NCBI GenBank assembly: GCA_903813345.2
Contig: CAIIXF020000004.1
Span: 13,664,196 to 13,724,195, forward strand
Length of the DNA: 60,000 bases
Direction of reading: 5' to 3'
Source of the DNA: Owenia fusiformis
Taxonomy: Eukaryota > Annelida > Polychaeta > Sabellida > Oweniidae
Part shown: piece by piece, positions 24,701 to 39,700 of the stretch
Layout: each line of letters begins with the position of its first letter
How positions within the stretch are numbered: position 1 is the first letter of the stretch
Made by a program: the position numbers and the translations under genes
Notes under the pieces: model-generated
The model's database searches: none
What the model saw: the letters and a program-made list of their open reading frames with translations, nothing else
What the model was told of the DNA's origin: nothing

Positions 24701-27700
24701 CACAAAGGATGGAGGCGGAGTAGGTGATTTCTGCAAGAAAATTCAACAAATCTGGAAGATTTATCTTTCGAAGCGAAAGTTCACAATTGAATTGCTAAAT
24801 AAATAGGTGCACGGCATGATAAACTATGTGACGTCTTCTAGGAATTTTTTGAAAATTGGATGGAGGGGGTGGTAATGTGTATATAAGACATGATAACAAA
24901 TATTACAATGACAACTTCAAAATTCACAATCTGTTCACTCTTCAGAGAAATAATATCAAGTTTCTTACTAAGTTCAATTCAATCGTAAATTTTCTCTTAA
25001 AAAATAAAATCCCCCCCCCCTCCCCACCATTCATTTTTCCGATCACTGAGTGTGATAATACATTTGCTGAATTGATATATTAAAAGCGACATATTCATAT
25101 CTTGTCACATGGATTTGCTGGCTATAATATAAGTTCATATAAGTTCATATAAGTTCATTTTTTGTTTGACATGTATACATTAATTGTAACATTGTGTTTA
25201 TTATAAAATACTTTTCAGGTAGTTATGGACCATGGAAAAACCAGATTAACCATACATTCACTGCATGCACACGACGAGGCAATGAGACAACTTCGGGAAT
25301 GCCTTGTTGCTTAAACAGGAGTGACAAATTTAGAAAATGTGTGAAAAATTGTTGGGATAAAAAGAATAACGTTCAAGGTATTACTTCACTACATTATGTA
25401 ATTGTATATATGAGGGTATTTCATTAAGTTCTCATAATATCTCTTTCTAATTTTTTATTTCTCAATAGTGGGAATTTACCCCTATATTTGGCAGAATATT
25501 TCAGATGGTGATATAAGTATGAAGCTTTTCTACTACTTCAAACATTTTTTTAAAAATCTGTCCCTGTGATCGATGGATTTCTTTACTTTTTCCCCCAAAA
25601 GCCAAGATGGCCGACACACTATAGCTCGGATAATATATTTAGCTCTGAGTTGGCAAATATAGCTGTAATATAACGTTTAAATTGTGTTTTCGGGACTAAA
25701 TGCACTTAATACGGACACTAAATAATACATGTCATGAGCTTAAGTCAAAATATATAATTATATGGGAGTTAAGCAAGGTTCATTTCTGGTCCCACTCTTA
25801 TTTTGTTTGTTCATTTATAAGTTTGTATAACCCTACTTCTATGAATTAAACATAATTAGTAATACTGTTCTTAAATTCTAGATTTTGATGCTCTACTGTA
25901 TATCAAATCAGTTTGTATAAATGAATGTAGACTAAAGAATAGAAGGATGTTCACAAATAAATGGTTTATAGAGTACAGACATGTATCATGCATTCACAAT
26001 TACAGACTATTACAGCGACATCATGACCACTGAAAAGAAATTTAATTATTCATTTAATTTTGATTGAGGTTAAGAACATTAATACAGTCCACCGATGCAT
26101 CCTTTGCATTTATTGGTTATGAATATGCAATATGTGGTTTGCCATGACTCTTTAGTAATGAGGAATGAAATACCAAGTGGGAAGGTGATTTAAAATTTGA
26201 GTAAAAATTTGCAAATTAGAAATTTAATCTAACAAAAATCTACCATTATTTGTAGAATTTTGACCAAATGTAAAATACTAATTCATCCCATAAATATATC
26301 TAATGTATTTCTTCACAGTGTCTAACCCAAACGCTCTTACATGCACGACAAAGCATTTCGTTCATGCGGCAATGCTGTGGAGCGAAATAAAGTGGCGGCT
26401 AATGAAGATCCCAGTATGACTGCTAGAATTGTTTCTTTTGTTTCTCTAATGCATATCATATATTATGGTAACATATATGATGGTTATGTTATGGTTTTTT
26501 TGGATATACCCCATATCCAAAACCGAGCATCACATAACTAATTTATCCTATGACCAGTGACTTTTATCTATGAGACATTGATTATTCCCTCAACTGATAA
26601 ATTGAAAAAAATTTGACTTTTTAAAATAATGTTGATTTTATTTGTCGTATATGAAACATGTACATTGATAGAAAGTCAATAATTTAAAAGAACATATTTC
26701 AGATTATTAAAAAATCTGTTAAAATGGAAAAGTTAACAGTCATAAACTATCAATACAGAGTCTGTTATAGTTCTTAGTAATCATAGATTGCTGTGATTGT
26801 GAACTGTCACTGTCTATTACTAGTCTCTTGCATCTCTTTCTCTGGATAACTTTCTTTGAGATTCCTGTAGGTGGGATATTGAAGTTGATATAAAAGGTAC
26901 CTCTATGAATTCCTTCAAAATTCATTGATGGGAGGGCACTTTGAGGAACAGGTAGACTTTCACTAGAGGTCGCTGTGTCAGATATCGATGATGATTGAGG
27001 CTTGAAGTTACTTATTACATGGCTTATCTTAGCTTTCTTGGCATCACTCATTTTGTCATACTCATTTAAGGATTCGACGCGTTTGTGGCCGGTTATTTTG
27101 ATTGCATCAATGGCATCGACAGAATTGTCTCTCATAGTGGTAATCAATGTCTTCCTGGCACTATAATTCGCTACTTTACCATCAATGTCACTTGTTTTGA
27201 TGGCACCTGGAAATACAATAAACGACAACTTAGGGAACTGATATAAGTAAAGGATGAGTCTGGGAATGAGTCAGGGTATCGACTTAGAAAATATTGAAAA
27301 TTGTAATGTCTGAAAAACCAACTCAATCACACATAAAGTAACTTTATCAAAAACCAAGAAAATTAGAGCAGGGCGTCCAAGACTTTTGGATCACCCCTCG
27401 TATAAAACTTCAATATCTTATCCTTCTTCTGAGATTATATATACACCGTACCTCTTGTTAGTGCATCTTTCAGCATTCTGGAAATTGTATTGTGACCCAT
27501 CTGTGCGCATGTGTACCATATACCAGGCCCATCATCTTTGTTCCATGAGGAATTGATGCCGAGGTAAAATGCGGAGTCAGTCGCCTTCATACTCGGGGGT
27601 CTTACTTCACAGAATTTCCTATATATAGAAAAAGGATCCTTTGGATCATTGATATCTCCAGACGTGCTGTACATCCTTGGAATGTCTTTTCTTGTATTGT

Positions 27701-30700
27701 TGACATCAATACCAGTACGCGTTTTGGTTGTACGTTCTCTAAACGTGACATAGGCTTTGTCATCTCCATCACATTCGTGTAGTAGCAGATCTCCCCAGGT
27801 TATCATCCTACTTTCTTTACCAGTGCGCATCCCAACTTGATTCACAATGTTCCACCACATGGTAAATACCAATGCCGTTGGATCAAACATTCCCATGGCA
27901 CCTGAAAACACATACACAAATTAATAAGTATAGTAAGCCACCATAGGTTTAACATTTTGTCAAATACTGTGCCTATATCACGAGGCAATGTGATTTACAC
28001 AATACTGTAAGATCAAGATCTATGAGCCACGCTCGCAAGAAATCGCATGCATGGAATCATATAAATATATTTTACAATGCCATAAAGTCATACAAAGTAA
28101 CTGCTCAAATGCCTGATGAAGCTCCCAAAGAAAGCTCGCACTGAACTCGGCTGATACTCCTTTCCATTTTTTGGACTGCATTGACAAAAAATGAAGCCAA
28201 AAGATCATTCAGTGCTTCTGGTTCAATTGTTTCTATTGGTCTTAGCTCGCCTTTCTGTACAAGAAAGGATTTGAGAACGCCCATATCCAAAATGGTTTTT
28301 TTGAGAGTATTCTCATTTTCATTGCTTTCAAGAAATTCTTCGACGTTTTGGTCAAGAAAATATCAACCGCCGTCTGCTTCCATTTTGGTAGTTTCGCTAT
28401 AGCGAGATATTCTAACGAATTTTGACTGTTTCTACACCGAGCGAAAACGTTTTCCCGGGAATATTGGTGCGGGAGATATACAGCGGGAGATATATATATG
28501 TCCCGCTCCTCAAAGATATCGATTTTATATCCCGCTGTTATGTACCTGAAACCTCACTTGTCATAGGATAATATGAACCATTCGATGAACAATACCCTGA
28601 GCAAAGATCTTATTTATTCAACTTCTGGTGGTAAACTGTTATTTGCCTGATCAAAGCTCCGTAGTTGAGGTCAAACAAATCTAAAGTTGACGAATTGACC
28701 ACAGATTACGAATTAAACTAGTATTTATATTAAAATGTCAATCTTTCTGTCAAAGAAGTAGATCACAAACTCATATATTCTCATTTGCTTAAATCTGAGT
28801 CTTAATCCATTACTTGTTCTCGAGAAGTCGCTTGTTTTCCTCGCTTGTTTCTGTTGATTTTGGACACAATTTTAGAAACGAAATTTATTACCATTTTGTT
28901 TACATATCATTTTTAGATTATTAGAGGAATGTTTGGATTTGAATCTCTCAAAAACCTTTTGTACTTGTTGGGCAAATTGAAACTTCTCAACCTGGTGCTA
29001 AACATGTAACAAGCCGACTAAGCCCACATTAGATGATGTTTTAAAAACATGTGTGCTATAAAACATAAAACTATTGACAAAAAATATGTGATTTAATCTT
29101 TCTTCTTTTGATGCCAAAGGATACAATAGATCATTTCTTTCTCCTCTTGAAAAGGAAAGTCGAGCTAATTCCTAGACATATCTTGCCTAGGACTGCTGCG
29201 TTTCCAGTTCACTGTGTTAAGCAGATTGCAGCGTTTCTTGAATATGAGAAAATAGTCATCATTTTTAAGACTGGATTTTCGGTTATCAAATCACGATGAT
29301 GATAATGTATGGTGTAAGAATTTGCTAAATAGAAATTAAACCTTCCAATATTCTACAATTATTTTTAATTTTTAAATTATCACAATTCCTAGGTAAGATT
29401 TGATGAACACATTCATGTGACTGGTACAAATTCCTTTTATAATTTTATAATGTCATGGGCTTAGGCCGTGGATGGCGATATAAGAATAAACAAATGTGAA
29501 TATAAAATATGGTAACAATTCCATTCAAACAAAGTGGGAGCATAACATCTCTGTAACAACTACATGTACTGAAGCAAAACACCCCGACTCATTTGTGAGT
29601 GTTTTCCATATATGGAAAACTCAGCTTTCCACTCATTCACAGGAAGTGACACAACCTCAGCTTTCCATGGGCATAGTAAAAACAGGCCTTAAAACTGTTG
29701 GAAGGGTTTAGTAGTGTGACAGAGGCATTTATCAAGATAATGGAAGATCCATTAAATATCACAGACAATAGTTATATGACAGAACAAGCAATACAATGAT
29801 ATAAATGCAGCCAGAAAGTACGTGTTTTGCAAAAACAGAAGAACAATCGAGAGAATTCCACCTAATCACCATGCCTTGGAACAGCACATTAAAAGAACAG
29901 CTTACCAGACTGGTGTAGTTTGGGGACAAATGCCAAATGCTTCACCATCTGGCCTTTATGGCTACACCAACTAGGGATGGGTCAATAATGAAACTGTTAC
30001 CCCACTGTGGACCACCCAGACACAGGCCTCCAAAACCTGGCAAGCTCTTGTAAAATGTTCATATAAAAAGCCATGTTCTGTGTGCTCTTGTAAAAAGTCA
30101 GGAGTTCCATGTACAGACTTGTGCAATTGCACATGCAATTCTGTATAAGTGATTAACATTTTGAGAGATTGTAATTAAACAGTAAAATAGATCCAGAAGC
30201 TATTAAAAGGCTATTTTATATTTGTAAGACAATAATTTACGTTGAGCCTGAAATATTGAATTGAATGATGTGTGAAATATTATCTTTATTCGAGAAAACA
30301 GATTCATTCACTTAAGTTGCTGTAAAATAAAGAGTCCTCCCAACATAGAACCTTGTAGAATCCCTATATAAAGTCGTTTTGTCCCAATTCAAATCATTAA
30401 TGAATGTGACTGTATTTCTAGATCTAAGAAAAATGCTTTACTACTGAATCAATATTATTTTTAAACCACATTTATCTATATATATATGAATCTACAGTTT
30501 TATTTGTACCAAATTATGGGTATATGGCGGCCATTTTGAATTTTTCTTGAAATAGTGTTCGGTTAAATCGATCATAGGGATGGAATTTTTCCTAATACCA
30601 TAAATAACAGATGCAAAACATGCACAACTTACATGCACAAACTTGTACAATTGCACATGCAATTCTATATAAGTGATTAACATTTTGAGACATTATTTAT

Positions 30701-33700
30701 GAAATTGTAATTATAACAGACAGAAAAGAACCACGTGGAACTCCTTCAAATTTTTTCATGTTAGATTAAATGATGTGTGAAATATTATCTTATTCAAGAA
30801 AACAGGTTCATTCACTTAAGTTGTTGCAAAATAAGAGCCCTCTCAAAATAGAACCTTGTAGAAACCCTATATAAAGTCATTTTGTTTAAATTAAACTTAA
30901 TTACACCCACTCCCTTCTCAAAACACTTACCCCATAGTAAATACAAAAGAAATAAAAATTTCCCAAGAAATTGATCATAGATCATTTACCTTCCATAATG
31001 CCGTGGTCACATTTGCTCCGGTTTTACCACTGATTGATTGTATTGTATTGTACTGATTGTATTCAATTTTGAACAAAATACTCATCAGCCGGCCGGCCCG
31101 CGGGCGCCGCTGCTGAAAAACGGAGCCTGGGTCACATTTGCTCCGATCCATCGGCCGGCGCCCGCCCGATTGATTGTTTTGCTCAATGTGTATTCAATTT
31201 CGAACAAAATACTCAAACGGCCCGGCGCCGTAGTGAAAATCGGAGCAAATGTTACCAAGGCTCAAGAGTCAGTGTGGGGATTAAGCTAGATAAATAAACA
31301 ACTCATACCGAGTCTTAAGTAGGAAAACGAATAGCCAAGGCCCTCAGCTATTATTTCTAATAAAACTTAGTAGTCGGCGTTTATTCATAACACAGTACAT
31401 GTTTTCCACAATAATGACTTGGTATTATTGATCATGTTTTCTCAGGGTTCGATCTGATTGAAAATGAAACACCAGCAGTTAATGACCAAGGTATCTTTGG
31501 AACAGATTTGATAACAGAAAAGGCCATATATAGGATCGGAATTCACAATCCAAAAAAGGTATGTCACAATCACATAATAACTACGAATATACAATAATCG
31601 GTACAAAAAATAACTAAATAAACGGACTTTGTTTATTTTGGTGTCAAAGATGTTGCTTAAGGTTCAGCTGGAAAGTAACATTTTGGTAATAAATAGCTAT
31701 ACCTGCACATGTCATTTTCTGGTACAAAATTAAGAATGAAGGCATGTGTGTATTTCCTTAATTGCTTTTTTCAGGAAAGTATCATTACACTGTCTACGTT
31801 TAGTAAACTTGGAAACAGGTCAATGGTAGCCCCTGTGTTGTCTGGAAACTTTGAAAGAAAATTTGGATAAATAGAAAGTGTGAAATATTAGAATTCTTGG
31901 AGTTCCCATTGAACGCCTACGAATTCTAAAGGAAAACGATGTAATGATCCTGAAAAAAGCAAGGAAATTGATACATGCCTTCATACTTTATTTTGTACCA
32001 GAAAATAACAGGTGCAGGTATAGCAATTTTTTACCAAAATGTTATTTTCCAGCTGTACCTTAAGGTGCTATATATGGAAGTTAACAGGAAATCACAAAAC
32101 AAAAATTAAAACCATGCTGGATTTTGACAATTTTACACTTACACAGAATGTTCAAAGGTTAAGGTGCTATGGAAGTTAACAGGAAATGACACAACAAAAA
32201 ATGTCAAAACCATGCTGGATTTTGAAAATTATTTGAACCAGGATAACAGAGTTCTCTTTTGACCTCCAGTCAGTTTAACTAGTTCCCCATATTATTCACA
32301 TGATCGGGAACACAATGAAAATGGTCAGAATAAAAATGATGAAATAACTTTTTCAGCCCTCTGAAAATGTGACTCAAAAATAGCTAAAAGTACGTGCTCG
32401 GTAAAGGTCAATGAACATAATCTTTTAGTTTTTTCAGAAAATGTGTCTAACATATGATACAATCTTTGAATTTTCTGAAAAAGTCAAAAGATTCTGTTCG
32501 GTGACCTTTCCTGAGCACCTACTCTTAGCTATTTTCAGTCACATTTTCAGAGGGCTGAAAAGGTTGTTCAATCATGTTTATGGTCATTCTGACCATTTCC
32601 ATTGTGTTCCCAGTCATGTAAATGATATGTGAAACTAGTTAAACTGACTGGAGGCCCAAAGAGAACTCTGTTATCCTGGTTCAAAAAAAATTCTAAATCC
32701 AACATGGTTTTGACATTTTTTGTTTTGTCATTTCCTGTTAACTTCCATAGCACCTTAACCTTTGAACATTCTTTGTAAGTGTATTACCTTACGGGTATGC
32801 TTGAAAGGAAACATTAAACAAGTGTTATAGTATAACAACTCAAATGACTACCAATTATCAGACTCAAACGATGCCAAATTACCCTATTCATTCCCACTGT
32901 CAGAAACTCGAAATTCAAAACCACATAAAGATGCAAGGAACAAATTGTTATTTTATAGCGTTTGTTTCTAACAGTGGCTTACCAGACACATTTTCCTGCA
33001 CCAACAGAAAATTATCGTAATAAAATAACAAACATCACTGACGGTAAACTGGGTCCACTCAATTCTCCGAGGAAGGATGTCGCAGGTATATTGATTGTCC
33101 TTCGTCAAATCAACCTTCGATTAACTCAACCCTGGGTAAACCAAGCGCTCAGTTGTCTCAACCATGGGCAGTTCAACCATTGGTCAATTCATCCATTGTA
33201 ATTATTGTCAATATTCAGAGATCCTTTTCAAATTTTCTGATTATTAACGAAGTTAAAGGACACGTATGAACATTACCAGGCCCTTTTTATAATCTGTTTT
33301 CCATTGCAGCCATGGTTAATGCAGTAGATACAGGCTTGGGAAGAATCATAGATAAACTCAAACAAGCTGGTCTATGGGGAAACACAGTACTCCTATTCAC
33401 GTCTGGTGCGTAAATAAACAAATATATCATCGGATGTCACATTTTTGCTGTTTTCTCCATGCAATATAATTTAATCTGAAATCGCTGTTATATGCTGTTG
33501 TTATATTATTTTTGCATTTTGTTTTAGGTCAAGGTGGACACAGAAGAAAAAATAACAATTGGCCATTGAGGGGAACAACGCATACTTACTTCGAAGGTGG
33601 AATTAGGGGATTAGGAATATTAGCCGGTCCTGTCACTATAGGAACAAACGGTAAAGATGTAACCAAACATGTAATAGGAAGCACAAAAAGTATGGAAGTA

Positions 33701-36700
33701 CATTGTTCACACTAATACCTTGGTCACATTTGCTCAGATTTTCACTACGGCGCCCGGCCGATTGAGTATTTTGTTCAAAATTAATACAATATTGAGCAAA
33801 ACACTCAATCGGCCGGGCGCCGGCCGATGGATCGGAGCAAATGTTATGCCTAGGTCACATAGCCGCCGGGCGCCGGCCGATGAGTAGTCATCGGCCGATT
33901 TCTAAATCGACCGGGCGCCGGTGACTTTTCACCGATGTCTTGATCTAATCGTGAGTATGGTCACATAATGCCTTGGTCACATTTGCTACGATTTTCACTA
34001 CGGCGCCCGGCCGATTGAGTATTTTGTTCAAAATTGAATACAATATTGAGCAAAACACTCAATCGGCCGGGCGCCGGCCGATGGATCGGAGCAAATGTGA
34101 CCCAGGCATTAGTACAGGCATCGTACGGCGCCCGTAATCAATTGAATCTGAAAGACATCGCACGGGTATCGCAAGGCTATCTGCCGATGGCCGTACGGCA
34201 CCCGCCAGGACATCGGTCGATCTACAGGCCTCTAGATTTATACTAAATTATTGTAAGACCCATTATGACTGTTCCACATGGCGTGAATGCAAGATTTGAA
34301 AACGAAATACTTCGATAGACAGGCCTTCCAGGATAATAATGTTTTCATGCAATAAAAATCAGAAAAAGAAGATCCTCTTTTGAGTAAATAGGTTCAATAT
34401 TTAGAAGCTGACATGGGGTCCCTATTCATAATTTTTCAAATTGTTTGATTGATATTTTTACTATCACGGGTACTTCAATTGAAAGAAAACATATTGTTTA
34501 AATAAAAACACTGTATTTATGCCCAGAAAGTACTCATGGTGAAAGATATGACCGTATTAAATCACTTGCCATACTGCACGTGGTCTTTTCATCAAAGTGC
34601 ACCCTGACCTTAATTCATTTCTAGATCTTTCCTGAGACTAATATACTCTGAAATTTGATGAGACAAGTGGCGCCACCATGCAGCATGGCGCGGGGGTTAC
34701 AAGTCTCGCATACAGTTTCCAATCCCTTTTATGTTAGTCTCAGATCTTTCATATAAACAAATACTATCATGTCTACTCCCTGTCCATCCGATGCTATTAG
34801 CAAAATTCCCTATTTCTGCATATTTCTTTTGTCTGTTCTCGTAAAGAGAATTTGTTTGGTCATAAAAATATGGCCTATCTTCAAAGAAATTGGCAATTTT
34901 TTCTTCTATTTCAAGTGGAGTATTACCCTCTTCCCTAGACACATCTAAATATTCATCATCCACCAGCTCACTAGCATTGTTATTGTCTTTTTCCACCTGT
35001 CTTCCCAAGGCCTTCCTCATATATGGCCCATTAGCCTTATATATTATTGGTATTAAAATTGTGACCCTTGAAAATACTGTACTCACAAAAACATTCAGAA
35101 GATTTTTAAGATAAATGATTTGTAGTATATGCATGGGTGAAATACGCATAAAAATGTATCACTCTATTCAATGTGTATGACAGACATACACGATTAATGT
35201 CAGTATAAGAACGACTAGATCAACACACCCACCCAGCCATTCAAATGTGTGTCATTGTTTTACAGTAAGCCTAATCGTTCCATTTATGTTTTATAAAAAA
35301 TCTCTGACAGTGTGTAGTAATTATAATTCCTTACCTCATTCTTTTTAAAACCTTTGTATCACTTTATAAGTAATCATTATTAAGATTTATCAAACAAATC
35401 AACACGCAAAATCCCAAGATGACCGTGCGATGCCACCGGGCGCCGTAAGATAATCGTACGATGACCGGGCGGGACACGGCCGGGTAGGTACCGATGAGTT
35501 TGGTTGAGAAAAAATCGCCAAGACATCGGCAACTTTTATCTCCGCGATAAAACTCTGCCGGCGCCCGTACGATGTCTAAAAATCGGCCGATGAGTGGCGA
35601 TCATCGCCCGGCGCCCGTACGATGCCCGGGCTCGCCGGCCGATTTCGAACAAAATACTAATCGGCCGGGCGCCGTAGTGAAAATCGGAGCCTATGTGACC
35701 AAGGCATTACCAAGGCATCAGGCATTAGGCTGCGTTTGTGAGCTGCCCTCGAGCGAGTGCATTACATAATATATAATAAGTATTCGTCCAGGTATCAAGA
35801 AAAATAACAATGAGCCCATGCGTTGCAAATTACATGCTCACACGTTTTCAACAAAAGCAATTCATCCAAGCGCACTTAAACCGTTAATTGCGTTGTGGCA
35901 ACCTTGTCGGATACTCGCGTGTGTCAACTGCGCCGGCTTGTTGCTGTCGCAACAAAATGATCGCAATAAACCTTTTCAGAGTTTTTCCAAAGAATGTTGT
36001 GGGTCTCAGTGCGCTTGAATGGCCTTTTTGTTGAAAACACATGAGCATGTAATGAGCTTTTTGTTAGTGATACCTGGGGAGAAACCTGGAGACAGGTTTG
36101 GAATATAACGAAAATGTCAGTCAGTTCTGGTAACATCGAAATTGCAAATCGTATCAGAAATTAACCGTCATTGCGGCACTGCATTAACAAACAGTAGGTT
36201 TGCAATTAATAACTAGTTTGCGTGTATATACGCGCTATATAAAGCAATCAAAGATACCTGTTATCCTCAAAATTGATATTTTATCCCGAGTAATCGCGAT
36301 AATAATTATCAATCTATTTGACAACAATTTCGTTTCGCTAATAGTCTAATTTAAATCCGGGACAGCCGCGGACGAACAGACACAATGACGGGCATGCGGA
36401 AATGTCATTTTAGAGTTTGGTAAGTGTAGCCTCATTTTACTATATCTAGTATAATTTATAAATGAACATTTAACACAATGATATTGTATTAAATCGCTTG
36501 AAGTTATGTTTTTACATATGTATATTATTGTCAAGTATCAGTAAGGTGGTTAAACTCAATAATGGCTAAGAAAATTCCTAATAGTAAATAACTGAGTTTA
36601 ACGACGTTGAATTACGCTATAAAGTGTGCTACCAGCTCCTTTATTAGACGTCCTAGAGATTTCATACCGTGGCCTACAACGTTTTTTTTACCGATTTTGT

Positions 36701-39700
36701 TCCTTTCAACAAAAGTCAACTTGCAAACAAATTGGGCATGACCGTCTCCTCTCGATTTAATTGTCTTGCCTTGGGTTCCTGACCTACAATTAACCAACCT
36801 GTCGTTTCTATGGGAATTTATCCTAATTTTTTACTGAAGTCTAGCGTACGATTTCGAAATAAAAATTATTTGTCTCGATTAAAAGTGACTAACCGTTTCA
36901 GTTCACCGCTAGAAAGCTTTTTTTGCCATATAGAATGTAGTTTTTACCAGTTGACGTTTAACAACTGAGAAATCAAACATTACGTTACGACGTGAACACC
37001 GACAATGTTAAGTGTGTTTTGTTATTTCGTTTCATATTAATGAACTTAATGCAATGTTACGTGCATTTTCTCATCATAATCCAAAGTGACTAACCAGAAT
37101 GATTTATCATTCATCAGAATCATTTAAGATACGACATTACACACCCACACCGGAATAGCCTGGCAACGGTAAAGTCAGATACTGTTGTCACAAATGGCGG
37201 ACATACCTGTCGCTTCAATTAGATTTTCATGAACTGTATGTAAAATAGAGCACCTAGACTAAATTCCTTTGGAACAACAATCAATCAAAGTGTCTGAATA
37301 CTCATTGTGCAGTTATTAATGTTCTACCATCGTTATAAAGTCTTTAATTTAACCGATCAAAATGAGACACGGGAAAACGGACACTGAATTAACATATCCC
37401 GTTATCTTTGTAAATTATTTCAAATTCAGCTTCCGTTGTCATTGACGATATCGAAGTAGCTATATTGTAGCTATTCCCGACCCTATTAGATAGAAAGGAC
37501 GATTCTCGGTTTGGAGAACGAAGTTCATCAATCTAAATGAGCATTATCCCTGCTTCGGACAAATTTGATTTTTTTTACATTATATAGATTTGAATGTCCT
37601 CTTTTGAATAGTCATAATTTAATTTGGGTAATATTTCTAGATTTTTCGCTAAAAAATATTAGCGCAGTACACTGATGAACTTCTTTCCCCAATTCGAGAC
37701 TTATATTTTATTAAATCGGTCTAATTGAGCGTTATCCCTGCTTCAGACCAATTTGTTACTTTTACATCTTGTAGATTTAAATGTCCTCTTTCGAATATTC
37801 ATAGTTTAATTTGGGTAATATTTCTATATTTTTCATGAAAAAACTTTTAGCCCAGGAGACTGTTCTCCAAACCGAGAATCGTCCTTTGGATTGCTTATGA
37901 TACATCATCACAAGAGCTTAATATATGCACAGAATTAACGACGATAAAGTCCGATGAAATGAGGACCAAGTGATTGAAGAGTTGAAGCGGATGTTATGTC
38001 CGCCATTTGTGACAACGGCATCTGACTTCACCGTTGTACAGGCTATTCCGATGTGACGACACATTAACGATGTTACGTTTTTCATCGTGATTTGAAATCA
38101 CGACCTTGTAAATGTACTATATTCATTGGATTCCCAGTTTTAGTTTTACTTTCTTCTAATATTGCGTCTTTTCATCTTTATGTAAAAGACAGACAGCCGA
38201 CCACCGACCACGTGTACCCAATTGTGGAGAGTGACTGGTCGGTGGTCGACGGTCGGTGTTTTTCGTAAACCCAAAATACAGTGTCGGTCTTCTTCTACAG
38301 CTACAGATGCCCCTGTGTACAATGAACAGCTTTATCATATGACAGACTGGTACAAGACATTTCTTAAACTTGCCGGTGCAGATATAGGTACCTCTGGTGC
38401 TGACTCGTATGATATCTGGAATTCAGTCCGGTAATTAAGTTCTACTCATTGTACACTCTAGTACCCCACATACTAATTAGTCACAAACTTTAAAACTTGT
38501 TTTAAACACTGCCCCTTATTGAATCATGTTAAAATTACACATTGACAAACTACAAGCAATTTCGAACACTTTAATATTTTTAAGGTTATTAAATATTTAT
38601 TTTCAAAGTTGTATAGTCATTTAAGATGAAGCTCCCATTTCTTATTTTTCACATCTTATGCTATATTTATGTATATTTGGCTTCCTGTTCATTTATTAAT
38701 ATTGAAAAATTGAACACTTTAATACACTTAAACATCCATAACTTTCCGTTATACTGTTATATGAATTTTTATAATTGATGAACAGGTGGCTGGCATTATG
38801 AGGACAGTTGTTCATGTCTTTGATTAGATTCATGTATGCTTTACGGGCCATTGGGATACACGACGGGTATCTTTATAATTAGCATATGTTTCTCATGTTT
38901 CTCACCCGGCTTGCCACTTTATTTCCTGCAAAGCGTCTATTGAATCTTTTCCAGTAGCTACTGTACAATTTCTAGGCACCAGTGTTATTTATTATTTCAC
39001 CCAACACGTCATTGAGAGCAAGTAAACATCCCTCAACAGATTGCAGGCCTACAGTTGCGTGGCCATATTGATCACGGTTGTTGCCACTATGATACCTTTT
39101 GCTATTACTGAATAGCTCACAAGGGTTACGTAGATGGTCCTCTGAGCATCCAGTTTTAAGACTTCAATTGTGTTGGTGAAGTTACACATATTTCAGTCAA
39201 TTCATGGTCCTCTGAGCATCCAGTTTTGAGACTTCAATTGTGTTGGTGAAGTTACACATATTTCAGTCAATTCATGCTAAGTACAACATTTTGGTTTCAA
39301 TTTTATAATCTCTATACATAACCCTGGTGATGAAGAGTCAGAATCAGTCAAAAACCCTAAACCGGAAAACTGTGCTCAATGTGAAAACTAAAAGTGAAGC
39401 AACTTTTTTTCTGATATTTGTTACATCAAATGGCAGCCATCTTGTTTTCCCCCTTCAAATTAAACTGGCGGGAAATTCAAAATTTTGAAAAAATGTTAAT
39501 CCATAAATATATGTTTCAAAAATATGATTTTCTTTTTAATTCTTCATGGGTCTTAAGTTATTTCTTCTTTGTATGCCATACATGTTGTCGTTGGTGTTTT
39601 TTCTATGATAATGACTATTTCATTTTTGTTAAGATACTTATTCTTACTTTTAGCAGGGGGTTAATTATGCATCAAAACTCGTGAAAAAAGTAAATATACT

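Noticed and set aside
26290-26560. Possible exon after TTCTTCACAG within the large gene 1 intron
   Set aside because: The frame closes soon, has no counterpart in gene 2 and would break the phase between exons 25219-25377 and 31446-31558.
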